Positions 1 to 4,831 of a stretch of DNA of 5,104 bases are shown here, piece by piece. The translations under genes and the position numbers were made by a program. The number at the start of each line of letters is the position of its first letter. Position 1 is the first letter of the stretch. A model generated the notes under the pieces. It did no database searches and had not been told where the DNA came from. It saw nothing but the letters and a program-made list of their open reading frames with translations. This DNA comes from Deltaproteobacteria bacterium (GTDB lineage Bacteria; Desulfobacterota; SM23-61). Location of the stretch: contig JAPLIW010000856.1 of the NCBI GenBank assembly GCA_026388915.1, positions 1 through 5,104 on the forward strand, read 5' to 3'.

Positions 1-1
1 T

Positions 2-232
2 GGTGGGCGGACCTGGTCGCCTTATTTCGGCGACCTGACCGAAACCACGCTGAAAGAGGCGCACGACCTGGGCCTAAAAGTGGCAGTGTGGACAGTAAAC
101 GACCCGGCGCAAATCAACAAGATGCTCGACCTTGGCGTGGACGGGATCACCAGCGACCGACCTGATCTTGTTCGCCAGGCAATGGCGGAGCGTGGTATGG
201 CGCTGCCGTCTGCAACGCCGGTACAACCCTGA
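2..232 (+). CDS. Glycerophosphodiester phosphodiesterase, C-terminal part (5' end outside window)
   Basis: An open frame enters from the left edge and ends at TGA 230-232, giving 76 residues of the C-terminus. GDPD enzymes hydrolyse glycerophosphodiesters to sn-glycerol 3-phosphate and an alcohol on a TIM-barrel fold. The fragment carries the family's last barrel strands: an aromatic WSPYF near residues 5-9, LKVAVWTVND around residues 25-34 (the conserved W-x-V-N strand), and GVDGITSDRPD around 45-55, the usual C-terminal motif near the barrel exit. The tail (RQAMAERGM, then a short Pro-rich end) is a normal terminus for the family. The catalytic N-terminal His and Glu residues lie outside the window and cannot be checked. 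Its codons are GC-rich compared with the iron-sulfur gene downstream. The gap to the next probable ORF is 223 bases, so it is probably a separate transcription unit. Confidence 0.88.
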   Translation, partial: GGRTWSPYFGDLTETTLKEAHDLGLKVAVWTVNDPAQINKMLDLGVDGITSDRPDLVRQAMAERGMALPSATPVQP

Positions 233-330
233 CGAGGATCCTCTGGCTCTGCAGTTTTTCAAGACACAAAAAATGATGATTTCAAGAGAATATCTACCCC
301 TGACCACTTGCTGGACCGGCTTACGTACAG

Positions 331-346
331 TGGCACGATCTCTTCT
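331..346 (+). promoter_or_regulatory. Weak sigma54-like -24/-12 element
   Basis: TGGCACG at 331-337 matches the -24 half of the sigma54 consensus exactly. After four bases the -12 half reads CTTCT instead of TTGCW, so the important GC is missing. The -24 half and its upstream flank are repeated at 2321-2336 with one mismatch, which is why the site is listed. A start near 357 would put the hairpin at 359-387 at the very 5' end of the transcript, which argues against simple promoter use. Confidence 0.17.
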
Positions 347-358
347 ATTTTTTCCTTG

Positions 359-387
359 AATACCCTTATGTATAAGAGTATTTTTTT
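359..387 (+). terminator. Possible AT-rich intrinsic terminator after the GDPD gene
   Basis: Bases 359-368 and 373-382 form a 10-bp stem with one C/A mismatch and a TGTA loop. The 3' arm runs into seven consecutive T at 381-387. The stem is AT-rich and therefore weak. Its position 127 bases after the GDPD stop, before the next leader, suits termination of the upstream gene, although it could also act as an attenuator. Confidence 0.4.
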
Positions 388-455
388 AACTGGCTGTTTT
401 TCCTCTCATAGCCTGGTAAACCCATCAACATAATTCCTAACCTTCTGGAGGATTT

Positions 456-563
456 ATGAAAAGGATTTTCCGGAAGGATCCAATCGTGTACCCCCAAAGG
501 GATTTGTATTCTCATTTGGGGGGGTATTTCTGGGTAGTTCTCAACCCATTTCCTTTCATTTAA
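456..563 (+). CDS. Possible 35-codon small ORF in the leader of the iron-sulfur gene
   Basis: ATG at 456 follows GGAGG (447-451) with a four-base gap, and the frame runs 35 codons to TAA 561-563. The peptide is basic at its N-terminus (MKRIFRK) and aromatic and hydrophobic at its C-terminus (GGYFWVVLNPFPFI). I recognise no family. The stop lies 23 bases before the ATG of the iron-sulfur gene, which has its own strong AAGGAGG. This arrangement would suit a leader peptide or a translationally coupled small protein. Both stem-loops of this leader fall inside the frame, so ribosome movement through it would change the folding. The region could equally be an untranslated leader with a chance ribosome site. 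Only the ribosome-binding spacing and the close fit to the next gene support coding. Confidence 0.35.
   Translation: MKRIFRKDPIVYPQRDLYSHLGGYFWVVLNPFPFI
491..548 (+). promoter_or_regulatory. Two stem-loops in the leader of the iron-sulfur gene
   Basis: CCCCCAAA (491-498) pairs perfectly with TTTGGGGG (515-522), with a 16-base loop. The same C run could instead pair with GGG at 499-501, so two exclusive folds are possible. A second hairpin pairs TGGGT (531-535) with ACCCA (544-548). No U-run follows either one, so these are not classic terminators. Their place 26-96 bases before the start codon of the iron-sulfur gene suggests a role in its translation or mRNA stability, but no known riboswitch is recognised. 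Confidence 0.35.
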
Positions 564-573
564 AAGACAATGC

Positions 574-580
574 AAGGAGG
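574..580 (+). promoter_or_regulatory. Strong ribosome binding site AAGGAGG
   Basis: A full Shine-Dalgarno sequence lies six bases before ATG 587. It fixes the start of the iron-sulfur protein. Confidence 0.75.
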
Positions 581-586
581 CAAGCG

Positions 587-1468
587 ATGGGCGACGATGT
601 TTATGTAAAACTTAGGGAATTTATGAATACTCTCCCGGCAGGATACCCTTCCACGCCAAGCAGGGTTGAAATCAGGATTTTGAAAAAGCTCTTTTCTCCA
701 GAAGAGGCTGAACTCACTATGCAATTGAAGAACGAGCCTGAGGAGGTTCCTGTAATAGCAGCCCGGCTGGGCTTGGAGGAGGCACAATTAGCCCAGAGGC
801 TTGAGAAAATTGCCCAAAAGGGCCTCATTTTCAGAGTCAGGAAAGAAAATAAGGACCTCTACCAGGCATTTCAGTTCATGGTTGGGATTTACGAATTCCA
901 GGTCAAAAACTTGGATAGGGAATTTTGCCAGATGTTTGAGGAGTATCTTCCCCATTTTGGAATGTCCCTCATGCCCCTTAAAACCAAACAATTGCGGGTT
1001 ATCCCGGTGGAATCGGCGATAAAAGCAACGCATAGGGTAGAGACCTATAACCGGGTCCGGGAATTGGTGGAAGGGCAAAAGACCTTTGCTGTAACGCAAT
1101 GCATCTGTCGCAAAGAGCAGGAGCTTCTTGGCAAGAAGTGTGACCGACCTCAGGAAACGTGCCTCGGATTTGGGGATTTTGCCCAGTTCTACATTGATAA
1201 CAATTGGGGAAGAGCGATTAGCAAAGCTGAGGCCTTGAAACTTCTTGATCTTGCGGAGGAGTCAGCTCTAGTGCTTTCTCCAAGTAACAGCCAAGAGTTA
1301 ACAGGCATTTGTTGCTGTTGTCCATGTTGTTGTCCGGTCCTCAAATACGCAAGGCTGATGCCCCAACCTGCAGATATGGTCATATCCTATTACCAGGCCA
1401 AAATAACCCCCTGGGCTCTGTTCAACCTGCGGTCTTTGTCTCGAACGATGCCAGATGGCTGCAATTAA
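587..1468 (+). CDS. Winged-helix, cysteine-rich 4Fe-4S protein, N-terminal part (frameshifted)
   Basis: This 293-residue frame is the N-terminal three quarters of a 4Fe-4S protein, and its true C-terminus continues in the next frame at 1455-1673. Residues about 25-85 (IRILKKLF... IAARLGLEEAQLAQRLEKIAQKGLIFR) look like a winged-helix DNA-binding-type domain. A cysteine set follows at C172, C174, C185 and C192 (QCICRK...CDRPQETC), then a run ICCCCPCCCP with C242-C245 and C247-C249. Both suggest metal or Fe-S binding. From residue 276 (WALFNLRSLS...) the frame departs from the family pattern and stops at TAA 1466-1468. Without one extra C at 1407-1411 it would read GLCSTCGLCLERCQM, a textbook [4Fe-4S] motif. 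I infer an anaerobic redox or electron-transfer role, and the winged helix leaves regulation or subunit docking possible. The family has no gene symbol that I know. The start is set by AAGGAGG six bases upstream. Confidence 0.75.
   Translation: MGDDVYVKLREFMNTLPAGYPSTPSRVEIRILKKLFSPEEAELTMQLKNEPEEVPVIAARLGLEEAQLAQRLEKIAQKGLIFRVRKENKDLYQAFQFMVGIYEFQVKNLDREFCQMFEEYLPHFGMSLMPLKTKQLRVIPVESAIKATHRVETYNRVRELVEGQKTFAVTQCICRKEQELLGKKCDRPQETCLGFGDFAQFYIDNNWGRAISKAEALKLLDLAEESALVLSPSNSQELTGICCCCPCCCPVLKYARLMPQPADMVISYYQAKITPWALFNLRSLSRTMPDGCN
1407..1411 (+). other. Frameshift site: C5 homopolymer with one base too many
   Basis: The zero frame reads ATA ACC CCC TGG. Dropping one C joins the upstream ORF to the downstream ferredoxin frame and restores C278, C281, C284 and C288 as a CxxCxxCxxxC motif. 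The corrected gene, 587-1673, would encode 361 residues. The cause may be a homopolymer sequencing or assembly error, a real mutation, or, less likely, +1 slippage of proline tRNA from CCC to CCT. Confidence 0.8.
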
Positions 1469-1673
1469 AAAGGGAGAGGATTCATATCAAATCGTCGATG
1501 GGAGATGCATCGGCTGTGGACTCTGCGTCTCAGCCTGCCCAACAGAAGCCATATCAATGATGACAAAATTGGGAATGGAACCGCCTCCTAAAGATTTTTT
1601 GCAGGACACTCTGCCGAGGATCAGAACCGAGAGACATGCAATCCGGAGCAAGGCGAAGGGCAGTGTTTCGTGA
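1455..1673 (+). CDS. Ferredoxin-like 2[4Fe-4S] C-terminal part of the frameshifted iron-sulfur protein
   Basis: This frame begins formally at ATG 1455 and runs 72 residues to TGA 1671-1673, but homology-like sequence extends upstream to about 1412 in the same frame. Read in the corrected 361-residue protein, it carries two 4Fe-4S motifs: C278-x2-C281-x2-C284-x3-C288, and C307-x2-C310-x2-C313-x3-C317-P (RCIGCGLCVSACPTEAI). Only the second motif lies after ATG 1455. This ATG has no Shine-Dalgarno sequence and sits inside the first cluster motif, so independent translation is unlikely. The arrangement is typical of a bacterial-type ferredoxin domain at the end of a larger protein, which passes single electrons between redox partners in the cytoplasm. 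The tail of about 40 residues (MEPPPKDFLQ...RSKAKGSVS) shows no further motif. Treat it as the C-terminus of the 587 gene, not as a separate ferredoxin. Confidence 0.75.
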   Translation: MAAIKKGEDSYQIVDGRCIGCGLCVSACPTEAISMMTKLGMEPPPKDFLQDTLPRIRTERHAIRSKAKGSVS

Positions 1674-1734
1674 GCAGAAGGCATAAATTCCATTTCGGAT
1701 TGTTTAACTTCTGTAAACCAATAAAGTTTCTGTC

Positions 1735-1755
1735 TCCAAAGCCTATCTGCAATCG
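1735..1755 (+). repeat. 21-nt direct repeat, copy 1 (upstream of cupin)
   Basis: This box with core TATCTGCAATCG matches bases 2277-2297 at 19 of 21 positions. The two copies flank the cupin gene in the same orientation. Each is followed 26 to 30 bases later by an AGTGRCACGT motif. Confidence 0.5.
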
Positions 1756-1782
1756 ACTAAGGTTTTAGCTTAGCATTGATAG

Positions 1783-1799
1783 TGACACGTTACCTGGCA
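1783..1799 (+). promoter_or_regulatory. Degenerate sigma54-like element before cupin
   Basis: TGACACG (1783-1789), then TTAC, then CTGGC resembles TGGCACG-N4-TTGCW but lacks the GG of the -24 half and the GC of the -12 half. A start about 12 bases downstream would leave only a few bases before ATG 1816. It is listed because it matches the better site at 2330-2345 and sits at a similar distance from the 21-nt repeat. Confidence 0.13.
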
Positions 1800-1815
1800 T
1801 AGAGAACGGGGGCGC

Positions 1816-2178
1816 ATGAAGACCGCGATCAACCTCAGCGAAAAGTTTGGGAAGTTCTCCGAGCACTGGTCCCCGAAGATCATCGCCCAGATGAACGACT
1901 ATCACTTTAAACTCGTCAAATTTCAAGGGGAGTTCGTTTGGCATGACCACAAAGACACCGATGAGGTGTTTATCGTCCTGGGCGGAGAAATGAGCATTCA
2001 CTTCCGGGATGGCGATGTGCCTGTCAGGAACGGGGAGATTTTCGTCATTCCGAAGGGAGTAGAACACAAGACCTCGGCAAAGAATGAATGCTGCGCCATG
2101 CTCGTGGAGACCGCAGGGACAGTAAACACCGGCGATGCCGGCGGCGAAAAGACCTCCCCCAGTGACGCGTGGATATGA
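1816..2178 (+). CDS. Small cupin-domain protein
   Basis: The gene encodes a complete 120-residue single-domain cupin, the usual length for stand-alone members annotated as mannose-6-phosphate isomerase-like. Motif 1 is visible as G38-EFVW-H43-D-H45-KDTD-E50-VFIVLGG, with two His and one Glu as metal ligands. Motif 2 is G73-EIFVI-P79-KGVE-H84, which gives the third His. The C-terminal phrase VETAGTVNTGDAGGE is also typical of this subgroup. The fold is a small beta-barrel that binds a divalent metal in the cytoplasm. The sequence does not show the substrate; dioxygenase, isomerase and sensor roles all occur in the superfamily. The ribosome site is weak (GGGGG at 1808-1812). The gene is 142 bases from the iron-sulfur gene and is more GC-rich, so it is probably not in one operon with it. 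Near-identical 21-nt boxes flank it. Confidence 0.88.
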   Translation: MKTAINLSEKFGKFSEHWSPKIIAQMNDYHFKLVKFQGEFVWHDHKDTDEVFIVLGGEMSIHFRDGDVPVRNGEIFVIPKGVEHKTSAKNECCAMLVETAGTVNTGDAGGEKTSPSDAWI

Positions 2179-2276
2179 TGGCTCCACGTGGGCCGTTCTG
2201 CCGCCTCTGGCGATATCAGTATTTGCGTCACCTACTATGACCCTCCAGATATCGGGGTTGCAAGAAGTTCAAGATT

Positions 2277-2297
2277 TCCATAGCATATCTGCAATCG
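2277..2297 (+). repeat. 21-nt direct repeat, copy 2 (downstream of cupin)
   Basis: This is the second copy of the box with core TATCTGCAATCG, 19 of 21 positions identical to 1735-1755. It lies in the 200-base gap between cupin and the convergent VOC gene, where no plus-strand gene follows. Confidence 0.5.
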
Positions 2298-2329
2298 GAT
2301 GGCCATTTCCCAAGGTGCGGTACGAACAG

Positions 2330-2345
2330 TGGCACGTACTCTGCA
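2330..2345 (+). promoter_or_regulatory. Sigma54 (RpoN)-like promoter, good match
   Basis: TGGCACG (2330-2336), TACT, then CTGCA (2341-2345) matches TGGCACG-N4-TTGCW at all but one position. The GG and GC dinucleotides are exactly ten bases apart, as sigma54 requires. It reads rightward into the 3' end of the minus-strand VOC gene, so any transcript would be antisense. It may be an orphan promoter whose gene has been lost, or a chance match. Confidence 0.33.
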
Positions 2346-2378
2346 ATTTTGCTAGTGACGCGTAGGCGTTCTGGGCTT

Positions 2379-2873
2379 TTACTTTGCTTTCAGTGACTGA
2401 AGGCTATCCTTTCCACCGGCAGGCCACTGGATCATCTCAAAGACCACCCCTCCGATCTTGTCCGAATCCAAGTAAGCAAACCCGAGGCCGTCTTCCCGCT
2501 GCCATCCCTGGGTGACCTTGAACCCCAGCTTCTCGGCTTTGGCCACACCCTCTTTCAGATCCTTCACTTCGAACCCGATATGATGCAGTCCTTCGCCCTT
2601 TTCTTTCAAAAAAGCCTCATGGATCGTCTTTCCTTCGATGAGCTCGATCAGCTCGATCGTGATGGGGCCGATCTTCGCGAACGCCCGTTTCCCCCGGTAC
2701 CCCGCCTTTTCTCCGTAATACGTGGCGTCGGTATAATTGACTTCGAAGATCTCAAAAGGTCCGATCCCGAAGGCCTCCTGGTAGTACTTCACCGTCTCGC
2801 CGATATTCTTCACCACGATACCGATCTGGAATGCTTTCGACGCATCAAAAGGAACGCGATCCTCGCTTGACAT
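2379..2873 (-). CDS. VOC family (glyoxalase / methylmalonyl-CoA epimerase-like) protein
   Basis: The 164-residue protein has the two-repeat betaalphabetabetabeta layout of the vicinal oxygen chelate superfamily. Repeat 1 begins at FQIGIVVKNIGETVKYYQEAFG (residues 15-36) and includes ITIELIE (71-77). Repeat 2 begins at GLHHIGFEVKDLKEGVAKAEKLG (95-117) and ends at GGVVFEMIQ (141-149). By comparison with methylmalonyl-CoA epimerase the metal ligands would be Q16 (usually His), E74, H98 and E146, so a metal site seems intact with a Gln in the first position. Epimerase, lyase and dioxygenase members share this fold, so the reaction is uncertain. The start ATG has GGGAG ten bases upstream. The gene is co-directional with the binding-protein gene 261 bases upstream, but a repeat and a stem-loop separate them, so a shared transcript is not certain. 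It converges with cupin. Confidence 0.85.
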   Translation of the reverse strand: MSSEDRVPFDASKAFQIGIVVKNIGETVKYYQEAFGIGPFEIFEVNYTDATYYGEKAGYRGKRAFAKIGPITIELIELIEGKTIHEAFLKEKGEGLHHIGFEVKDLKEGVAKAEKLGFKVTQGWQREDGLGFAYLDSDKIGGVVFEMIQWPAGGKDSLQSLKAK

Positions 2874-2938
2874 GGGCTTAATTCTCCCTTTTCTTTTCTC
2901 GGGCGCTTACGGATGAAATTGTGCGCAAATTGGGGGGG

Positions 2939-3013
2939 TTGTAGGGAATTCATGTACAGGCAACCCCCCGTGGTTGGCATCTTGCGAGCGGCCACAGGGG
3001 GCCGCCCCTACAA
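2939..3013. repeat. MITE/REP-like palindromic intergenic element, about 75 bp
   Basis: The ends are perfect inverted repeats TTGTAGGG (2939-2946) and CCCTACAA (3006-3013). Inside are two hairpins: CAACC (2961-2965) with GGTTG (2972-2976), and GCGGCC (2988-2993) with GGCCGC (3000-3005). On the minus strand it begins TTGTAGGGGCGGCCCCCTGT. From general knowledge, elements of this GTAGGGGCG...CCCTACA type are common, non-coding and multi-copy in anaerobic bacterial genomes. It encodes nothing and lies between the VOC and binding-protein genes. Confidence 0.6.
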
Positions 3014-3042
3014 ATCCTCTGTTTGGTTCTGACTATGCCCGG

Positions 3043-3054
3043 TTAGGATCCTAA
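3043..3054. other. 12-bp perfect palindrome TTAGGATCCTAA
   Basis: The dyad is perfect, with a few further pairs outside the core (3037-3038 with 3059-3060). It lies between the palindromic element and the binding-protein stop codon. It could be a protein-binding site or chance; nothing ties it to a regulator. Confidence 0.25.
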
Positions 3055-3096
3055 TCCAGCCAGGTCGGCCGGAAAATAGTACGCTGCGGGTAGATT

Positions 3097-3128
3097 GCGG
3101 GAGGAAGGGAAATGCTCCATCCTCCCGC
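3097..3128 (-). terminator. Stem-loop just after the binding-protein gene, no U-run
   Basis: GCGGGAGGA (3097-3105) pairs perfectly with TCCTCCCGC (3120-3128), leaving a 14-base loop. The hairpin starts six bases after the stop codon of the binding-protein gene. There is no T-tract on either side, so it is more likely a transcript-end stabiliser or a weak terminator than a standard intrinsic terminator. Confidence 0.45.
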
Positions 3129-3134
3129 CCTCAT

Positions 3135-4358
3135 CTATTTACATCGCGGATTCCCGGTCTCGTTCGGGGGGATGGCGATTCTCTCCGCCGGGACCATGAC
3201 CGGTTTTCCCAGGAAAGGAAAAGGATAGAAGGCCGACTTGGCCTGGATTTCAGAGATGATCAAGGGCTGCAAAGTCTGATGGTCGCAGGCCCGCATGGTC
3301 ATCTTCCCCATGACCCCCTCGTATTCCATCCCTTCCCAGGCTTTGATGACCGCCTCGGGGTCAATGGACTTGGCTTTCTTCACCGCTTCGAAAAAGAACA
3401 TGCAGCCGTTGTAGACTTGTCCAAAATGGGCGCCGGCCGGCCAGGGGTGCTTTGTATCCTTGAATTTGCTGTGCCATTTTTCCATGAAAATTTTATTTTT
3501 AGTGGTTTCCACGTTGGGGGAATACAACGTGACGGCAATTGCGCCGAGCGCGTATTCGCGGATGTTGGATAAAACCACAGGGTCATCCAGCTGATTGGAG
3601 GCCCATCGGGCCTTCATGCCCAGCTGGGCGGCGTGCTTCATGAGGGTTTCCAGGTCGGTCCCGTAATTGCCGGTGTAGACCACCTCCGCCCCGGAGGCGA
3701 TGATCTTCGATATGTAGGGGGCGAAGTCTTTCGTGGCGAGGGGATGAAAGTCGTTCCCGACGATCTGCACGTCGGGGATGACCTTCTTCATGGCGGCGAT
3801 GAAGTCGTCGGCCACGGCATGGCCAAAAACGTAATCCATGTTGATGAGGTAGAACTTCCGGTAGGGCTGCGTTTTAAAGTATTCGGCAAAAGCCCGGGCG
3901 AATTGTCCGGTCGTGTAGCAGGTCCGAAAAAAGATCCGGTTGAAATCCTTGCCCGTGAGGGAATCCGAATAGGTCGCATGGCTTACTTGGACGACCTTGT
4001 TCTTCTCGGCCACGTTCATGATCGCCTGGGCAACAGCCGTGGAGATATTCTGCATAATCACCGTGGCTCCGTCCTGCATGACCGCTTTCAGCGCCTTTCG
4101 GGCAGCGAAATCCGGCTTCAACTGACTGTCCTCGCCGAAGAGCTCCACTTTTTTTCCCAGGAGCCCGCCCTGAGAATTTATCTCGTCTACGGCAAATTGG
4201 ACGCCCATATAATGGCGATCCCCCACGTCCTTGAAGGGTCCGGAGAATGGGTCTATATGGACGATCTTCACCGTGTCCGCGGCCAACCCCTGGCCGGCGA
4301 TGAAGATCCCGGCCGAAAAAACAAGCGCGAGCACACCCTTCCATTTTGAAGACGACAT
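3135..4358 (-). CDS. Periplasmic substrate-binding protein, branched-chain amino acid (Liv) ABC transporter type
   Basis: The 407-residue precursor is exported to the periplasm. Its signal peptide has K5 and K7, a hydrophobic stretch GVLALVFSAGIFIAG, and a likely cut near GLA-A at residues 26-27. The mature part is a type I periplasmic-binding fold of the Peripla_BP_6 class: KIVHIDPFSGPF (31-42), GVQFAVDEINSQGGLLGKKVEL (52-73, typical of LivJ-like proteins), YLINMDYVFGHAVADDF (170-186) and FAPYISKIIASGAEVVYTG (212-230). Ligands in this class range from leucine to aromatic acids, amides and urea, and the sequence does not decide. The start is placed at 4358, not at an in-frame ATG at 4457, because AGGAGG lies five bases upstream, the signal peptide follows at once, and a strong promoter falls between the two starts. 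No permease or ATPase gene is nearby, so it is an orphan here. Confidence 0.92.
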   Translation of the reverse strand: MSSSKWKGVLALVFSAGIFIAGQGLAADTVKIVHIDPFSGPFKDVGDRHYMGVQFAVDEINSQGGLLGKKVELFGEDSQLKPDFAARKALKAVMQDGATVIMQNISTAVAQAIMNVAEKNKVVQVSHATYSDSLTGKDFNRIFFRTCYTTGQFARAFAEYFKTQPYRKFYLINMDYVFGHAVADDFIAAMKKVIPDVQIVGNDFHPLATKDFAPYISKIIASGAEVVYTGNYGTDLETLMKHAAQLGMKARWASNQLDDPVVLSNIREYALGAIAVTLYSPNVETTKNKIFMEKWHSKFKDTKHPWPAGAHFGQVYNGCMFFFEAVKKAKSIDPEAVIKAWEGMEYEGVMGKMTMRACDHQTLQPLIISEIQAKSAFYPFPFLGKPVMVPAERIAIPPNETGNPRCK

Positions 4359-4363
4359 TTTTC

Positions 4364-4369
4364 CCTCCT
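4364..4369 (-). promoter_or_regulatory. Ribosome binding site AGGAGG fixing the start at 4358
   Basis: On the minus strand AGGAGG is followed by GAAAA and ATG. This is ideal spacing, and it selects the 407-residue start directly before the signal peptide. Confidence 0.75.
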
Positions 4370-4395
4370 GTTTCTGGATTTGAAAATTCGACTCG

Positions 4396-4423
4396 ATTTT
4401 AGCAAGGTGAGAAATCCTGTCAA
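4396..4423 (-). promoter_or_regulatory. Sigma70 promoter of the binding-protein gene
   Basis: On the minus strand a perfect -35 TTGACA (4423-4418), a 16-base spacer and a -10 TAAAAT (4401-4396) are seen. TGC just before the -10 forms an extended -10. Transcription would start near 4389 and leave a leader of about 30 bases to ATG 4358. This is the clearest promoter in the window and suggests substantial basal expression. Confidence 0.7.
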
Positions 4424-4468
4424 GCGTTACTTTGCCAAGCGAACCTGGAGGATTCAAATAAGGCTCTC

Positions 4469-4705
4469 TTGATTTTGGCCGGTGCCCTGCACGACTGGTG
4501 TCCGGCAGCTTTGTGCCAGAAGATTATGCCATCAGGAAAGACTGCGCAAGAAATTACCTTAAAGGTTTATCCTGGGGCCTACCATGGTTTTGACCGGGAG
4601 GGTATAGATTTAAAGGTGCAAGGACACCGCGTACTTTATAACCCAGAACCTCTGGCTGACTCGATCGTCCAGGTGAGGGAATTTCTGGCAAAGCACTTGA
4701 AATAG
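4469..4705 (+). pseudogene. Dienelactone hydrolase family remnant, C-terminal third
   Basis: The frame gives 78 residues from TTG 4469, and the same frame is open back to 4403. It reads as the C-terminus of a dienelactone hydrolase (alpha/beta hydrolase): LILAGALHDWCPAALCQ, ITLKVYPGAYHGFD, then GHRVLYNPEPLADSIVQVREFLAKHL. Family members are about 230-290 residues with a Cys/Ser-Asp-His triad. Here D9 and H39 (numbered from the TTG) match the Asp and His, but the nucleophile and the whole N-terminal part are missing. The DNA to the left is the promoter and coding region of the binding protein on the other strand, so the 5' part is not simply in another frame. AAGG at 4460-4463 gives only a weak ribosome site. 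I infer a gene truncated by rearrangement. An active short protein is unlikely. Intact members hydrolyse dienelactones or related esters in aromatic degradation. Confidence 0.65.
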
Positions 4706-4797
4706 AAAGAACAGTAAGCATTTTTAGGTGTAATCGTTGTTTTTAAAAGGTGCATGAAACGGCTATTTTCCTTGAAAATTCAACCTCTTAAAAAACT

Positions 4798-4825
4798 TTG
4801 ATATGTAAACCATTTATGCAATAAT
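4798..4825 (+). promoter_or_regulatory. Sigma70-like promoter of a possible non-coding transcript
   Basis: TTGATA (4798-4803), a 16-base spacer and AATAAT (4820-4825) each match their consensus at five of six bases. The predicted start is near 4832. No convincing protein gene follows before the terminator at 5015-5057. Confidence 0.45.
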
Positions 4826-4831
4826 GTTGGC

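Noticed and set aside
234..243. Palindrome GAGGATCCTC right after the GDPD stop
   Set aside because: It is only 10 bp with no loop. The T-run comes 11 bases later after unpaired sequence, so it is not a convincing terminator.
1775..1803. TTGATA ... CATAGA as a sigma70 promoter for cupin
   Set aside because: The -10 is poor, and the start would fall only a few bases before the ATG, leaving no room for the ribosome site.
1765..2187. 140-codon minus-strand frame
   Set aside because: It is a shadow of the cupin gene, whose motifs lie clearly on the plus strand.
2161..2363. 10-nt exact repeat AGTGACGCGT at 2161-2170 and 2354-2363
   Set aside because: It is short. One copy encodes the end of the cupin and the other is intergenic. 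It could be a deletion or duplication scar, but ten bases is too little to claim.
2135..2365. 76-codon plus-strand frame after cupin
   Set aside because: It overlaps the cupin end in another frame, has no ribosome site or recognisable motif, and covers the repeat and sigma54-like elements.
3633..4349. Long 238-codon plus-strand frame
   Set aside because: It is fully antisense to the well-supported binding-protein gene, and its product has no recognisable domain.
4359..4457. N-terminal extension of the binding protein from an upstream in-frame ATG at 4457
   Set aside because: It would place 33 residues before the signal peptide and would start upstream of the strong promoter at 4396-4423. 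AGGAGG sits correctly before ATG 4358.
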